NCBI RefSeq assembly: GCF_005954645.2
Contig: NZ_CP040695.2
Coordinates: 3,162,001 to 3,226,000 of the forward strand
From: Nocardioides sp. S-1144
GTDB taxonomy: Bacteria; Actinomycetota; Actinomycetes; Propionibacteriales; Nocardioidaceae
DNA: 64,000 nt
Direction of reading: 5' to 3'
A program made the translations under genes and the position numbers. Under the pieces are notes generated by a model, which saw nothing but the letters and a program-made list of their open reading frames with translations, had not been told where the DNA came from and searched no databases. Positions 19,201 through 28,172 of this stretch are shown one piece after another (positions within the stretch are counted from its first letter, which is position 1; each line of letters starts with the position of its first letter).

Positions 19201-19264
19201 CGGCTCATCGTGTCGGGGTCGGCGGCCGAGTCACCTCACCTCTCGGGTGACGGGGATGCCAGGG

Positions 19265-20287
19265 TCAGAGGAGCTGCTGCGTGACCTCGCGCCGGTCGCC
19301 GTCGACGACCACCCGCGCCAGGGCCCCGTTGACGAGCGGGAGGAACGGCTGGCAGTGGCCGACCTCGACGTCGAGCACGATCGGCACGTCGAGCGACCCG
19401 AGCGCGTCGCGGACGGCGTCGTGCTGGCTCAGGTCGGCGTGCCCGGGCGCGCGGGTGCGGCCCACCAGGACCGCGGTCGCCTGCTCGAACCAGCCGGCCA
19501 GCCGCAGCCCGTGCAGAGCCCGACCCACGGCGTAGGCATCGGCCTCGGCCGCCTCGAGGTAGACCACGAGGCCGTCGCCGGCGTGCAGCTCGCCGTAGCC
19601 CGGGACGTCGCCGAACGGCGTCCCGGCGAGGTGCGAGACCGTCTCGACGCAGCCGCCGACCAGCCGCCCGGTCACGTCGAGACCGCCGCCGCCGACGAGG
19701 GTCCAGGACCCGGTGCCCGGCAGCGTCATCTCCTCGACCGCCGGGTCGGCGCGGTAGTCGTCCCAGCCCTCGTCGCGGTAGCGGCCCGGGCTGCGCTGGA
19801 CGACCTCCTCACCCTCGCCGAGCGCCGCGAGCGTCGTCCAGTGCGCGAGGCCCTCGGGCGTGCGGTAGGTGGTGTCCATCAGGTTGCTGCCGTGGATGGA
19901 GGCCCACCCGAGGCGGGTGGTCAGCGGCAGCAGCAGGGTCGACAGGTCGCTGAAGCCGACCACCCAGGTCGGCTCGAGGTCGGCCAGCGCCGTCCAGTCG
20001 AGCTGGTCGAGCAGGTCGACCAGCAGCTCCCCGCCCCACGGCGGGACGACCGCGCGCACCGTCGGGTCCGCGAGCATCGCGGTCAGCTCGGCGGCCCGCT
20101 GCGCCCGCGGCGCCGAGACGTAGCGGTCCCCGGCCAGGCAGTCGCCGACGCGGACCTCGTAGCCGCGGGCGCGCAGCCAGGCCACGTTGTGGTCGAGCCG
20201 CGGCCGCAGCGCGGCGCCGACACCGGAGGACGGTGCGGTCACGGCGATCGTGTCGCCCGGGCGGAGGGGTGCGGGGTAGCGGGTCAC
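19265..20287 (-). CDS. LD-carboxypeptidase, peptidase family S66
   Basis: A 340-residue serine peptidase of the S66 family, whose members cut the L-D bond of murein tetrapeptides or hydrolyse microcin C7 (MccF branch). The N-terminal PLRPGDTIAVTAPSSG, the nucleophile region VVGFSDLSTLL and the late EVGHC (His of the triad) are visible. Length and the insert after the nucleophile are closer to the MccF-like branch. GTG at 20287 has AGGGTGAGG upstream and lies 5 nt after the MFS stop, so it is the last gene of kynU-MFS-S66. Cytoplasmic; no signal peptide. Confidence 0.88.
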   Translation of the reverse strand: MTRYPAPLRPGDTIAVTAPSSGVGAALRPRLDHNVAWLRARGYEVRVGDCLAGDRYVSAPRAQRAAELTAMLADPTVRAVVPPWGGELLVDLLDQLDWTALADLEPTWVVGFSDLSTLLLPLTTRLGWASIHGSNLMDTTYRTPEGLAHWTTLAALGEGEEVVQRSPGRYRDEGWDDYRADPAVEEMTLPGTGSWTLVGGGGLDVTGRLVGGCVETVSHLAGTPFGDVPGYGELHAGDGLVVYLEAAEADAYAVGRALHGLRLAGWFEQATAVLVGRTRAPGHADLSQHDAVRDALGSLDVPIVLDVEVGHCQPFLPLVNGALARVVVDGDRREVTQQLL

Positions 20288-20292
20288 GCGCC

Positions 20293-21513
20293 TCACCCTG
20301 CCAGGCCGGGCCGCGGCTCCTCGCCGAGCGTCTCGGTGGCCACCAGCCACGGCAGCACGGCGAGCAGGCTGACCAGCGCGGTCACGCCGAAGGCGTACCC
20401 GAAGCCCCACCGGTCGGCGACCAGGCCGACCAGGACCGGCCCGAGGATCGCGCCGCCGTCCTGCGCCATCTGGAAGGTGCCCAGCACGGTGCCGCCGGCC
20501 CGGTCGGACCCGACGACGTCGGCCACCGTGGCCTGCTGACCGGGGTTGACGAGTCCGGCGCCGACGCCGGAGAGCGCGGAGAGGGCCAGCAGAGTGACGA
20601 GGTCGCCGCTGAGCCCGATCAGGCCGAGGCCGAGCGCCGTCACGACCAGCCCGACCAGCACCAGCGGACGCCGGCCGACCGAGTCCGCGACCCGGCCGGC
20701 GACCTGCAGGGTCAGCGCGGTGCCGAGCGCGGCGAGGGCGAGCGCGACGCCGGCGACCCAGGTGTCGTCGTGCACCACGACGGCGAACTGCGGCAGCACC
20801 GCGACCCGCACGCCGAAGTTGCACCACCCGTTCGCGAACCCCGACGCCAGCGCCGCCCGGTAGGCGGAGTGGCCGAGGGCCTCGCGCACGCGCATCGGCG
20901 CCTTGACCGGGCCCGACCCGTCCGGGCGCAGCCGGGCCGAGGAGAGCCGGACGCCGACCACGGTGGCCGCGACGACCAGCGCCACGGCGTAGGCGATGAA
21001 CGGGACGCGCAGGCCGAGGCCGGCCAGCAGGCCGCCGAGCACCGGGCCGAGCATGCCGCCGATGAGGAACGAGCTCGCGTACGCCGAGGACACCCGGCCC
21101 CGGATGGTCGGCGGCGCGAGCCGCACCAGCAGCGCCATCGCCGAGACGGTGAACATCGTCGAGCCGATGCCGCCCAGGCCGCGGAAGACCAGCAGCTGCG
21201 CGTAGGACTGGGCGAACGCCGTCGCCAGCGAGGAGGCCGCGACCAGGAGCAGGCCGGTGAGGTAGACCGGCCGCTCCCCCAGCCGCGACACCAGCGCGCC
21301 GCCCGCCGGGGCGAAGACCAGCCGGAAGAAGGCGAACGCCGAGACCACGACCGAGGCGGCCGCGACCCCGACGTCGAAGCTGCGGGCGTAGGCCGGGAGG
21401 ACCGGCGCGACCAGGCCGAAGCCGATCGCGATGACGAAGGCCGAGCCGACCAGGACCTTGATCTCGGCCGGGATCGGCGGCCGGGCTGCCTCCCGGGCCG
21501 TCCGCGCGCTCAG
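20293..21513 (-). CDS. MFS transporter
   Basis: A 406-residue permease with 12 hydrophobic helices. The loop 2-3 motif A region reads GALVSRLGERPVYLTG and its second-half echo is GRVADSVGRRPLVLVG. It probably exports small molecules (DHA1-like). No ATG, GTG or TTG lies near the conserved start; the best candidate is a CTG at 21513 that overlaps the kynU stop as CTGA, like the many GTGA/ATGA couplings in this window. Co-transcribed between kynU and the S66 peptidase, suggesting a shared tryptophan-catabolite or peptide-related role (inference). Confidence 0.85.
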   Translation of the reverse strand: MSARTAREAARPPIPAEIKVLVGSAFVIAIGFGLVAPVLPAYARSFDVGVAAASVVVSAFAFFRLVFAPAGGALVSRLGERPVYLTGLLLVAASSLATAFAQSYAQLLVFRGLGGIGSTMFTVSAMALLVRLAPPTIRGRVSSAYASSFLIGGMLGPVLGGLLAGLGLRVPFIAYAVALVVAATVVGVRLSSARLRPDGSGPVKAPMRVREALGHSAYRAALASGFANGWCNFGVRVAVLPQFAVVVHDDTWVAGVALALAALGTALTLQVAGRVADSVGRRPLVLVGLVVTALGLGLIGLSGDLVTLLALSALSGVGAGLVNPGQQATVADVVGSDRAGGTVLGTFQMAQDGGAILGPVLVGLVADRWGFGYAFGVTALVSLLAVLPWLVATETLGEEPRPGLAG

Positions 21514-22715
21514 GTGAGGCCGTCCAGCACCTCGCGCACGGCCCGCAGCCCGCGCTCGACCTCGTCGTAGGACGTCGACAGCGGCGAGAGCCCGAGCCGC
21601 AGCCCGTGCGGGTCGCGGTAGTCGGGGACGACGTCGCGCTGCCACAGCGCGGCCGTGGCCTCGCGCATCAGCGGGTGGTTGAGGGTGACGTGGCCGCCGC
21701 GCCGCCCGGCGTCGCGCGGGGACGCGACCGTCGTCCCGGGCAGCAGCTCGTCGGCCAGCGCGATCGCGTGCTCGGTGAGCCCGACCGACTTGGCGCGCAC
21801 GGCGTCCATCCCGACCTCGCCGAGCAGCGCGAGCATGTCCTGGACGGCGAGCATCCCGACCACCGGCGGGGTCCCCGACAGCATCCGCCGGATGCCGGGC
21901 GCGGGCGCGTAGGTCGGGCCCATCAGGAACGGGTCGCTCGCGCCCATCCAACCCTGGACGGGCTGGACGAGCGGCCGGTCCGGGTCGTCGAGGAGCCGCC
22001 GGGCGACGTAGACGAACGCCGGCGCGCCCGGCCCGCCGTTGAGGTACTTGTAGGTGCAGCCGACCGCGAGGTCGGCGTCCCAGGCGTCGAGGGCCAGCGG
22101 GACCGACCCGACCGAGTGCGACAGGTCCCAGAGCACGAGGGCGCCGGCGTCGTGGGCGACCCGGGTCAGCCCCGGACCGTCGGCGAGCCACGCCGACCGG
22201 TAGGCCACGTGGCTGAGGACGACGAGCGCGGTCTGCTCCCCGACGACCTTCGTGAGCTGCTCGGTGGTGACGCCGGCGGTGGTGTCGACGTCGATCCAGC
22301 GCAGCCGCAGCCCGCACTCGCGCGCGACGCCGTCGGCGACGTACCGGTCGGTCGGGAAGTTGTCGCGGTCGACGACGATCTCGGTGCGGCCCGGGCGCAG
22401 CGCCACCGCGGCGCGCATCGCCTTGTAGAGCAGCACGGTCGTCGAGTCGCCCACGACGGTCTGCCCGGCGGCCGCGCCGAGGCAGGTGCGCCCGAGCTCG
22501 TCGCCGACGACCTCCGGGAGGGCGAACCACCCCTCGTCCCAGCCACGGATCAGCCGGCTCCCCCACTCGCCGCCGACGAAGTCGCGCAGCCGGTCGCCGG
22601 TGACGCGCAGCGGTCGGCCGAGGGAGTTGCCGTCGAGGTAGACCAGCGGCCCGTCGGTGCCCACGAAGCGGTCCCGGTAGGTCGCCAGCGGGTCCTGCGC
22701 GTCGAGGTCGGTCAC
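21510..22715 (-). CDS. kynU: Kynureninase
   Basis: PLP enzyme that cleaves L-kynurenine to anthranilate and alanine (or 3-hydroxykynurenine to 3-hydroxyanthranilate). The 401-residue protein has VYLDGNSLGRPL at the start, the DNFPTDRYV region, WDLSHSVGS (PLP ring contacts) and the PLP lysine in TYKYLNGGPG (about K223). The GTG at 22715 follows a TACTCT -10 box by 7 nt, so the mRNA is likely leaderless. Tryptophan dioxygenase (kynA) is not in this window. First gene of kynU-MFS-S66. Confidence 0.93.
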   Translation of the reverse strand: MTDLDAQDPLATYRDRFVGTDGPLVYLDGNSLGRPLRVTGDRLRDFVGGEWGSRLIRGWDEGWFALPEVVGDELGRTCLGAAAGQTVVGDSTTVLLYKAMRAAVALRPGRTEIVVDRDNFPTDRYVADGVARECGLRLRWIDVDTTAGVTTEQLTKVVGEQTALVVLSHVAYRSAWLADGPGLTRVAHDAGALVLWDLSHSVGSVPLALDAWDADLAVGCTYKYLNGGPGAPAFVYVARRLLDDPDRPLVQPVQGWMGASDPFLMGPTYAPAPGIRRMLSGTPPVVGMLAVQDMLALLGEVGMDAVRAKSVGLTEHAIALADELLPGTTVASPRDAGRRGGHVTLNHPLMREATAALWQRDVVPDYRDPHGLRLGLSPLSTSYDEVERGLRAVREVLDGLT

Positions 22716-22722
22716 GGTGGCG

Positions 22723-22728
22723 AGAGTA
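22723..22728 (-). promoter_or_regulatory. -10 element for leaderless kynU transcript
   Basis: TACTCT on the minus strand, 7 nt before the kynU GTG; no ribosome site lies between, consistent with a leaderless mRNA. Confidence 0.55.
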
Positions 22729-22801
22729 CCCAGCGGACCACCCGCACGGCCCGGGGCCGACCCGTTCGACACCGGCCGGCGCCACCGGGTAGACCTGCGG
22801 C

Positions 22802-23995
22802 GTGGAGATCCGGCGCCTGACCCTCGACGACCACGACCAGACGACGGCCCTGGGCCGGGAGGCCTTCGGCAGCCTGCCCCCGGGCACGCCGGCGCCGGCC
22901 CGGCCGACGACCGAGCCGACCGACCGGCGGGTGTGGGGCGCCTTCCGTGACGGCCGGCTGCTGGGCCGGGTCGCGGCGTACCCGTTCGCCTCGTTCTTCG
23001 GGGGCGCCAGCGTGCCGACGTCCGGGATCGCGTCGGTGGCGGTCGCGGCCGAGGAGCGGGGCGGCGGCCTGCTCGGCGAGCTGTTCGCCGCGATGCTCGA
23101 GGAGGCGGCGGGGCTGGGCGAGGTGGTCTCGACGCTCTACCCGACCGCCAACGGCATCTACCGCTCGCTCGGCTACGAGCTCGTCGGCTCCTACGACGTC
23201 GCGTCGGTGCCGACAGCCGAGCTCGCGCGGGTCCGGCCGCCGACGGCCACCCGCACCCGCCGGGCCACCGTGGCCGACGTCCCGGCGGTCCGGGCGCTGT
23301 ACGCCGCCTGGGCCGCGGAGCAGGACGGCCCCCTGACGCGCACCGGCCCGGCCTTCGCGGAGGGCGACGAGGAGGTGCTCGGCGAGCACGACGCCGTCAC
23401 CCTCGCGGTCGACGCCGACGACCGGGTCGTCGGCTACGCCGCCTGGGACCGGGGCCACGGCTACGACGCGGGCGCCAGCATCACGGTCCAGGACCTGCTC
23501 GCGACCACCCTCGACGGCTACCGCGCGCTGTGGTCGATGTTCGCGACGTTCTCGTCGGTGACCGGCCGGGTCCGGGTGCGGACCTCGGGCCAGGATCCCG
23601 CCCGCCTCGTGCTCGGCACCTCCACCTGGGACCTGGTCGAGCGGCACCCCTACATGCTCCGCGTCTGCGACGTCGTCGGCGCGCTCGACGCCCGCCGGGT
23701 CTCCGTCCCGGGCCTGGCCGCGGAGGTCGGCTTCGCCGTCGCCGGCGACCGGTTCGGCAGCACCGACGGCGCCTACCGGCTCGCCCTCGGTGACGGCCCC
23801 GGCCGCTGCACCCGCACGAGCGCCGGCGACGACGTCCCGACCTTCACGCCGCAGGGGCTGGCGATGCTCTACGCCGGCGCCCAGTCGTGCGGCAACCTCC
23901 GCCTGACCAGCCACCTCACCGGCCCGCGCAGGCACGACCACGTCCTCGACGCCGCGCTGGGCGGCCGCCCGTTCCACGTGCGCGACTACTTCTGA
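22802..23995 (+). CDS. Eis-like GNAT acetyltransferase
   Basis: A 397-residue three-part protein as in mycobacterial Eis: an N-terminal GNAT domain (VASVAVAAEERGGGLLGELF, acetyl-CoA loop), a second degenerate GNAT domain and a C-terminal SCP2-like domain. The conserved Tyr of NGIYRSLGYE and the C-terminal Phe (the protein ends DYF, and the terminal carboxylate is the base in Eis) are both kept. Eis enzymes multi-acetylate aminoglycosides and lysines of peptides; the native substrate here is unknown. GTG 22802 lies 6 nt after TAGACC, close to a leaderless promoter. Confidence 0.88.
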   Translation: MEIRRLTLDDHDQTTALGREAFGSLPPGTPAPARPTTEPTDRRVWGAFRDGRLLGRVAAYPFASFFGGASVPTSGIASVAVAAEERGGGLLGELFAAMLEEAAGLGEVVSTLYPTANGIYRSLGYELVGSYDVASVPTAELARVRPPTATRTRRATVADVPAVRALYAAWAAEQDGPLTRTGPAFAEGDEEVLGEHDAVTLAVDADDRVVGYAAWDRGHGYDAGASITVQDLLATTLDGYRALWSMFATFSSVTGRVRVRTSGQDPARLVLGTSTWDLVERHPYMLRVCDVVGALDARRVSVPGLAAEVGFAVAGDRFGSTDGAYRLALGDGPGRCTRTSAGDDVPTFTPQGLAMLYAGAQSCGNLRLTSHLTGPRRHDHVLDAALGGRPFHVRDYF

Positions 23996-24029
23996 CCGGT
24001 CGGGGGGCGGCCCTCGCCGACCGACGCCG

Positions 24030-25025
24030 CTACTGGAAGCTGACGAACCGCACCTCGGGACGGATGCGGTGCACGGCGGCGGCCGGCATCCGGCGGACGT
24101 CCTCGTCGTAGAAGAGCTTGAACCCCATCCGGAACTGCTGCGGGCGCGCGACGTGGCGGTAGGTCGCGAGCTTCTGCCCGGGGGTGCCGAAGCCGTCGAC
24201 GTGCTGGACCATCGCGAGCCCGGGCCGGGCCCGGACCCGGTCGACGTCGGTGATCATCTCGCGACGGAACTGGTGCAGGACGAAGAGCTTCTCGGGCAGG
24301 TCGCGCTCGGCCCGCAGCCGCGCCAGCCAGGCCGCGGTCCGGTCGACCTCGGCACCTCGCACCGACCCGATCACCCGGCCGGGCACCTGCCGCGGGCCCA
24401 TCCGCCACTCCGGGTCGAGCGCGAGGCCGACCAGGGGGTCGCGCAGCGCCCAGGCCCAGCGGCGGGCCACCTCGGGGAACGTCGACCGGCCCGGCTGGAC
24501 GTCGAGCAGCAGCAGGGCGCCGTGGCGGCGCGCGGCGCGCAGGTAGCGCTCCACGACGGCCCGCGGGACGTCGTGGCTGTAGTCGCCGTCGGGGCCGGGC
24601 ACGCCGTCGGCAACGGTGACGATGAGCTCGTAGACCGGCTGGACGGGGCGCCCGGGGCGGGCGAAGGTGCGCGCCTCGCGCAGGAGCCGGCGGTGCATCG
24701 TGTCGGGGTCGGACTCGCCGAGCACCCCGAGCGACGCGGTCTGGCCGGTGCCGTAGTAGGCCACCAGCACCCGGCCGCCCGCGAAGATGCCGCGCCCGGG
24801 CGGCGGCGTCGCGGGCTCCGGACCATCCGGCGTCGCGGCCGGCGGGCTCGGGACCTCCGACGCCGGCGCACCACCTGCGGGCGGTGCGGGTGCCGCGGGC
24901 GCCGGGCCCTCGGATCGAGCCGGGGCGACGTCGTCCTCGGTGAGGCGGACCACCCCGGCGAGCAGCACCAGCACCAGGATCGCCGCGAGGGCGCCGAGGA
25001 ACCCCCGGCCCTCGCGGGTCAGCAC
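24030..25025 (-). CDS. Membrane-anchored secreted protein of unknown function
   Basis: A 331-residue protein with one N-terminal membrane segment (about 8-28), a Pro/Ala/Gly-rich linker to about 80 and an extracytoplasmic domain of about 250 residues. The domain alternates hydrophobic strands and helices (RVLVAYYGTG, LLLLDVQPG, LVGLALDPEW, LFVLHQF, MVQHVDGFG), suggesting a TIM-barrel, glycoside-hydrolase-like fold. No named family is recognised. GTG 25025 is preferred (AGGA 8 nt upstream); a CTG overlapping the ilvD stop is the alternative. It follows ilvD by 23 nt on the same strand, probably in the same transcript. Confidence 0.75.
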   Translation of the reverse strand: MLTREGRGFLGALAAILVLVLLAGVVRLTEDDVAPARSEGPAPAAPAPPAGGAPASEVPSPPAATPDGPEPATPPPGRGIFAGGRVLVAYYGTGQTASLGVLGESDPDTMHRRLLREARTFARPGRPVQPVYELIVTVADGVPGPDGDYSHDVPRAVVERYLRAARRHGALLLLDVQPGRSTFPEVARRWAWALRDPLVGLALDPEWRMGPRQVPGRVIGSVRGAEVDRTAAWLARLRAERDLPEKLFVLHQFRREMITDVDRVRARPGLAMVQHVDGFGTPGQKLATYRHVARPQQFRMGFKLFYDEDVRRMPAAAVHRIRPEVRFVSFQ

Positions 25026-25048
25026 GCTGGTGGTCCTGGCCGGGCCGC

Positions 25049-26749
25049 TCAGGAGGTGACGGCTCCGTGCGCGGCCGAGGCGACCGTGCGGGCGTACTTG
25101 CCGAGCACGCCGCGGGTGTACTTCGGCGGGTTCGGCTCCCACCCGACCTTGCGGGCCTCGAGGTCGTCGGGGTCGATCTCCACCTCGAGGGTCCGGTTGA
25201 GGACGTCGAGGGTGATCGGGTCGCCGTCGCGCACGAAGGCGATCGGCCCGCCGTCGACGGCCTCGGGGGCGACGTGCCCGACGCACAGGCCGGTCGTGCC
25301 GCCGGAGAACCGGCCGTCGGTGAGGAGCAGCACGTCCTTGCCGAGGCCGGCGCCCTTGATGGCGCCGGTGATGGCGAGCATCTCGCGCATGCCGGGGCCG
25401 CCCTTGGGGCCCTCGTAGCGGATGACGACGACGTCGCCGGCGCCGATCCGGCCGTCGGTGAGCGCGTCCATCGCGGCCCGCTCGCCGTCGAAGACCCGGG
25501 CGGTGCCGGAGAAGACGGACTCGTCGAAGCCGGCCGACTTGACCACCGCGCCCTCGGGGGCGAGGGAGCCCTTGAGGATGGTCAGCCCGCCGGTGGCGTG
25601 GATGGGCCGGTCGAGGCTGCGGATGACGTCGCCGTCGAGCGCCGGCGGGGCGAGGGCCTCGAGGTTCTCGGCCATCGTCCGGCCGGTCACGGTGAGGCAG
25701 TCGCCGTGCATCAGGCCGGCGTCGAGGAGGGCCTTCATCACCACCGGGATGCCGCCGATCTTGTCGACGTCGTTCATCACGTAGCGCCCGAACGGCTTGA
25801 GGTCGGCCAGGTGCGGCACCTTGTCGCCGACCCGGTTGAAGTCGTCGAGGGTGAGGTCGACCTCGGCCTCGCGGGCCATCGCCAGCAGGTGCAGGACGGC
25901 GTTGGTGGACCCACCGAGCGCCATCACGACGGTGATGGCGTTCTCGAAGGCCTCCTTGGTCATGATCTGGCGCGCGGTGATGCCGTGGCGCAGCAGGTTC
26001 ACGACGGCCTCGCCGGAGCGGTGGGCGAACCCGTCGCGGCGGCGGTCGACGGCCGGCGGCGCGGCCGAGCCGGGCAGCGACATGCCGATCGCCTCGGCCA
26101 CGGCAGCCATCGTGTTGGCGGTGTACATCCCGCCGCAGGCCCCCTCGCCGGGACAGATCGCCCGCTCGATCCGGTCGACCTCGTCGCGGCTGATCTTGCC
26201 GGCCAGGCAGGCACCGACGGCCTCGAAGGCGTCGATGATGGTGACGTCCTTGCCGTCGACCGACCCCGGCATCGTGGAGCCGGCGTAGAGGAAGACCGAG
26301 GAGAGGTCGAGGCGCGCGGCGGCCATCATCATCCCGGGCAGCGACTTGTCGCACCCGGCGAGCAGCACCGAGCCGTCGAGGCGCTCGGCCATCATCACGG
26401 TCTCGACGGAGTCGGCGATGACCTCGCGGGAGACCAGCGAGAAGTGCATCCCCTCGTGACCCATCGAGATGCCGTCGGACACCGAGATGGTGCCGAACTC
26501 GAGCGGGTAGCCGCCGGCGGCGTGCACGCCGTTCTTCACGGCCTTGGCCAGCCGGTCGAGGGAGAGGTTGCAGGGGGTGATCTCGTTCCACGACGAGGCG
26601 ACGCCGATCTGCGGCTTGACCCAGTCGTCGTCGCCCATGCCGACCGCCCGCAGCATCCCGCGCGCGGCGGCCTTCTCGAGACCGTCGGTGACGTCGCGCG
26701 AGCGGGGCTTGATGTCGGGGTGCTGCGGCGGAGCGGGAGCGTCGTCCAT
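25049..26749 (-). CDS. ilvD: Dihydroxy-acid dehydratase
   Basis: Iron-sulfur dehydratase of branched-chain amino acid synthesis (566 residues), acting after IlvC. The cluster-binding cysteines are in [21 protein letters not shown] and [16 protein letters not shown]; the [14 protein letters not shown] signature is intact. It is unlinked from ilvBNC here, about 10 kb away. Start ATG 26749 fits family length. Upstream is a divergent EamA transporter. Confidence 0.96.
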   Translation of the reverse strand: MDDAPAPPQHPDIKPRSRDVTDGLEKAAARGMLRAVGMGDDDWVKPQIGVASSWNEITPCNLSLDRLAKAVKNGVHAAGGYPLEFGTISVSDGISMGHEGMHFSLVSREVIADSVETVMMAERLDGSVLLAGCDKSLPGMMMAAARLDLSSVFLYAGSTMPGSVDGKDVTIIDAFEAVGACLAGKISRDEVDRIERAICPGEGACGGMYTANTMAAVAEAIGMSLPGSAAPPAVDRRRDGFAHRSGEAVVNLLRHGITARQIMTKEAFENAITVVMALGGSTNAVLHLLAMAREAEVDLTLDDFNRVGDKVPHLADLKPFGRYVMNDVDKIGGIPVVMKALLDAGLMHGDCLTVTGRTMAENLEALAPPALDGDVIRSLDRPIHATGGLTILKGSLAPEGAVVKSAGFDESVFSGTARVFDGERAAMDALTDGRIGAGDVVVIRYEGPKGGPGMREMLAITGAIKGAGLGKDVLLLTDGRFSGGTTGLCVGHVAPEAVDGGPIAFVRDGDPITLDVLNRTLEVEIDPDDLEARKVGWEPNPPKYTRGVLGKYARTVASAAHGAVTS

Positions 26750-26882
26750 GCTCCGAGGATAGGGCGCGGCGCCGGCCGTCGGGCGTCGGGTTCAGGCCTC
26801 GAACCACCGGGGGGTCCGCGCCGACCCACCGGTGCGCCGGACCGGGCCGGGGACGCCGTCCGGTGGCGCCCGGGGGCCCTCC

Positions 26883-26888
26883 TACAGT
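26883..26888 (+). promoter_or_regulatory. -10 element for leaderless EamA transcript
   Basis: TACAGT placed 6 nt before the GTG at 26895, a typical actinobacterial leaderless arrangement. Confidence 0.55.
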
Positions 26889-26894
26889 GTGCGG

Positions 26895-27749
26895 GTGCCA
26901 CGACCGTCCCCCATCGTGCTGGTGCTGGTCGGCATCGCCTCGGTGCAGCTCGGCGCGAGCATCGCCAAGTCCCTCTTCGACGAGGTCAGCCCGACCACGA
27001 TCGTCTGGCTGCGCCTGGCCACCAGCGCGGTGGTGCTCGTCGCGATCGCCCGCCCCCGCCTGCAGCTCCGCTCGCGCGCCGACCTGCTCGCCGTCCTCGG
27101 GTACGGCGCCAGCCTGGGCCTGATGAACTGGGCGATCTACCAGTCCTTCCAGCGCATTCCGCTCGGCATCGCGGTCACCGTCGAGTTCATCGGCCCCCTC
27201 ACCCTCGCGGTGCTCGGCTCGCGCCGGGCGCGGGACCTGGCCTGGGTCGCGCTCGCGGCCGTCGGCGTCGCGCTGCTCGGTGCCGAGCGCGCCGACCTCG
27301 ACGTCCTCGGGGTGCTCTTCGCGCTGCTGGCCGGGGCGGCCTGGGCCTCCTACATCCTGCTGGCCGGCTCGGTCGGACGCCGCTACGACGGCCTCGACGG
27401 GCTCGCCCTCGGCAGCGTCGTGGCCGTGGCGCTGCTGACGCCGTTGCTGCTCACCGACGACGCGACCGACGGCCTGCTCGACCCGCGGATCCTCCTGCTC
27501 GGTGCGGCGGTCGGGCTGCTGAGCTCGGTGGTGCCCTACAGCTGCGAGCTCGTCGCGCTGCGCAGCATCCGGCCGGCGGTGTTCGGGATCCTGATGAGCC
27601 TCGAGCCGGCCGCGGCCGCCCTGGCCGGCCTGCTGGTGATCGACGAGCGGCTCTCGCCGGTGCAGTGGCTGGCGATCGCCTGCGTCATCGCGGCCAGCGT
27701 CGGCGCGACCCGGCAGCGCGGCACCCTGGCCGACCCCGTGCCCGACTGA
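26895..27749 (+). CDS. EamA-family (RhtA-like) exporter
   Basis: A 284-residue inner-membrane transporter of the drug/metabolite superfamily with ten hydrophobic helices in two EamA repeats. The first repeat has ASIAKSLFDEVSPTTIVWLRL and the second ends with SLEPAAAALAGLLVIDERLSP, a pattern seen in RhtA (threonine/homoserine efflux). Divergent from ilvD; an amino acid efflux role is inference. GTG 26895 chosen from the TACAGT box 6 nt upstream; an in-frame GTG two codons earlier lies too close to that box. Confidence 0.88.
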   Translation: MPRPSPIVLVLVGIASVQLGASIAKSLFDEVSPTTIVWLRLATSAVVLVAIARPRLQLRSRADLLAVLGYGASLGLMNWAIYQSFQRIPLGIAVTVEFIGPLTLAVLGSRRARDLAWVALAAVGVALLGAERADLDVLGVLFALLAGAAWASYILLAGSVGRRYDGLDGLALGSVVAVALLTPLLLTDDATDGLLDPRILLLGAAVGLLSSVVPYSCELVALRSIRPAVFGILMSLEPAAAALAGLLVIDERLSPVQWLAIACVIAASVGATRQRGTLADPVPD

Positions 27750-27814
27750 GGCCGGTCCCGCGCGCGAGGCCGCACCCCACGGACGCAGGGTTCACGCAGA
27801 TGTCACGTCGAGGT

Positions 27815-27844
27815 GATGCCCCCGGGGCATCGGCGGCGTAGCGT
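27815..27844 (+). promoter_or_regulatory. 17-nt perfect palindrome and -10 box before a small ORF
   Basis: GATGCCCCCGGGGCATC (27815-27831) is a perfect inverted repeat around one C. It sits at the expected -35 position of a promoter whose -10 is TAGCGT (27839-27844), 7 nt before the ATG at 27852. It looks like an operator for the small gene. Confidence 0.55.
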
Positions 27845-27851
27845 CGGGTCC

Positions 27852-28079
27852 ATGTCCCACTCCCCCACCGCCGGCAGCCCGTGGCGGGTGCTGGTCCAGA
27901 TGGTGCGCGACTGGCCGGTCGCCTCCCAGCAGCAGGCCCGCCGCAACGCGATGGTGGCTACCACCTCCTGCGCCCGGCGGCGCGTCGAGCGGCAGGAGGT
28001 CGCCGACTTCCTGGCCGCCCGCCCGGCCGACGGCACCGCACCGGCGGAGCAGCGGGCCGGGCACCGGACCGGGCACTGA
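27852..28079 (+). CDS. Small protein of unknown function (75 residues)
   Basis: A short hydrophilic ORF with a likely leaderless promoter. Its core, WRVLVQMVRDWPVASQQQA and RRNAMVATTSCARRRVER, looks like two amphipathic helices with many Arg/Gln; one Cys; the tail is Gly/Pro/His-rich and disordered. No known family is recognised. The ordered region, clear promoter and palindrome argue that it is a real gene. It precedes the alpha/beta hydrolase on the same strand by 93 nt. Confidence 0.6.
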   Translation: MSHSPTAGSPWRVLVQMVRDWPVASQQQARRNAMVATTSCARRRVERQEVADFLAARPADGTAPAEQRAGHRTGH

Positions 28080-28172
28080 CCTGGCCGGTCCGCCGGCACC
28101 GAACCGGGACGAACCGGCTCCGCTGCGGCCGCGCGACGGCGCGCGGCACCGCCGACCGGGCACAATCACCGC

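Noticed and set aside
28080..28172. Separate small gene between the 75-residue ORF and the hydrolase
   Set aside because: Available frames are Arg/Pro-rich shadows with no start signal.
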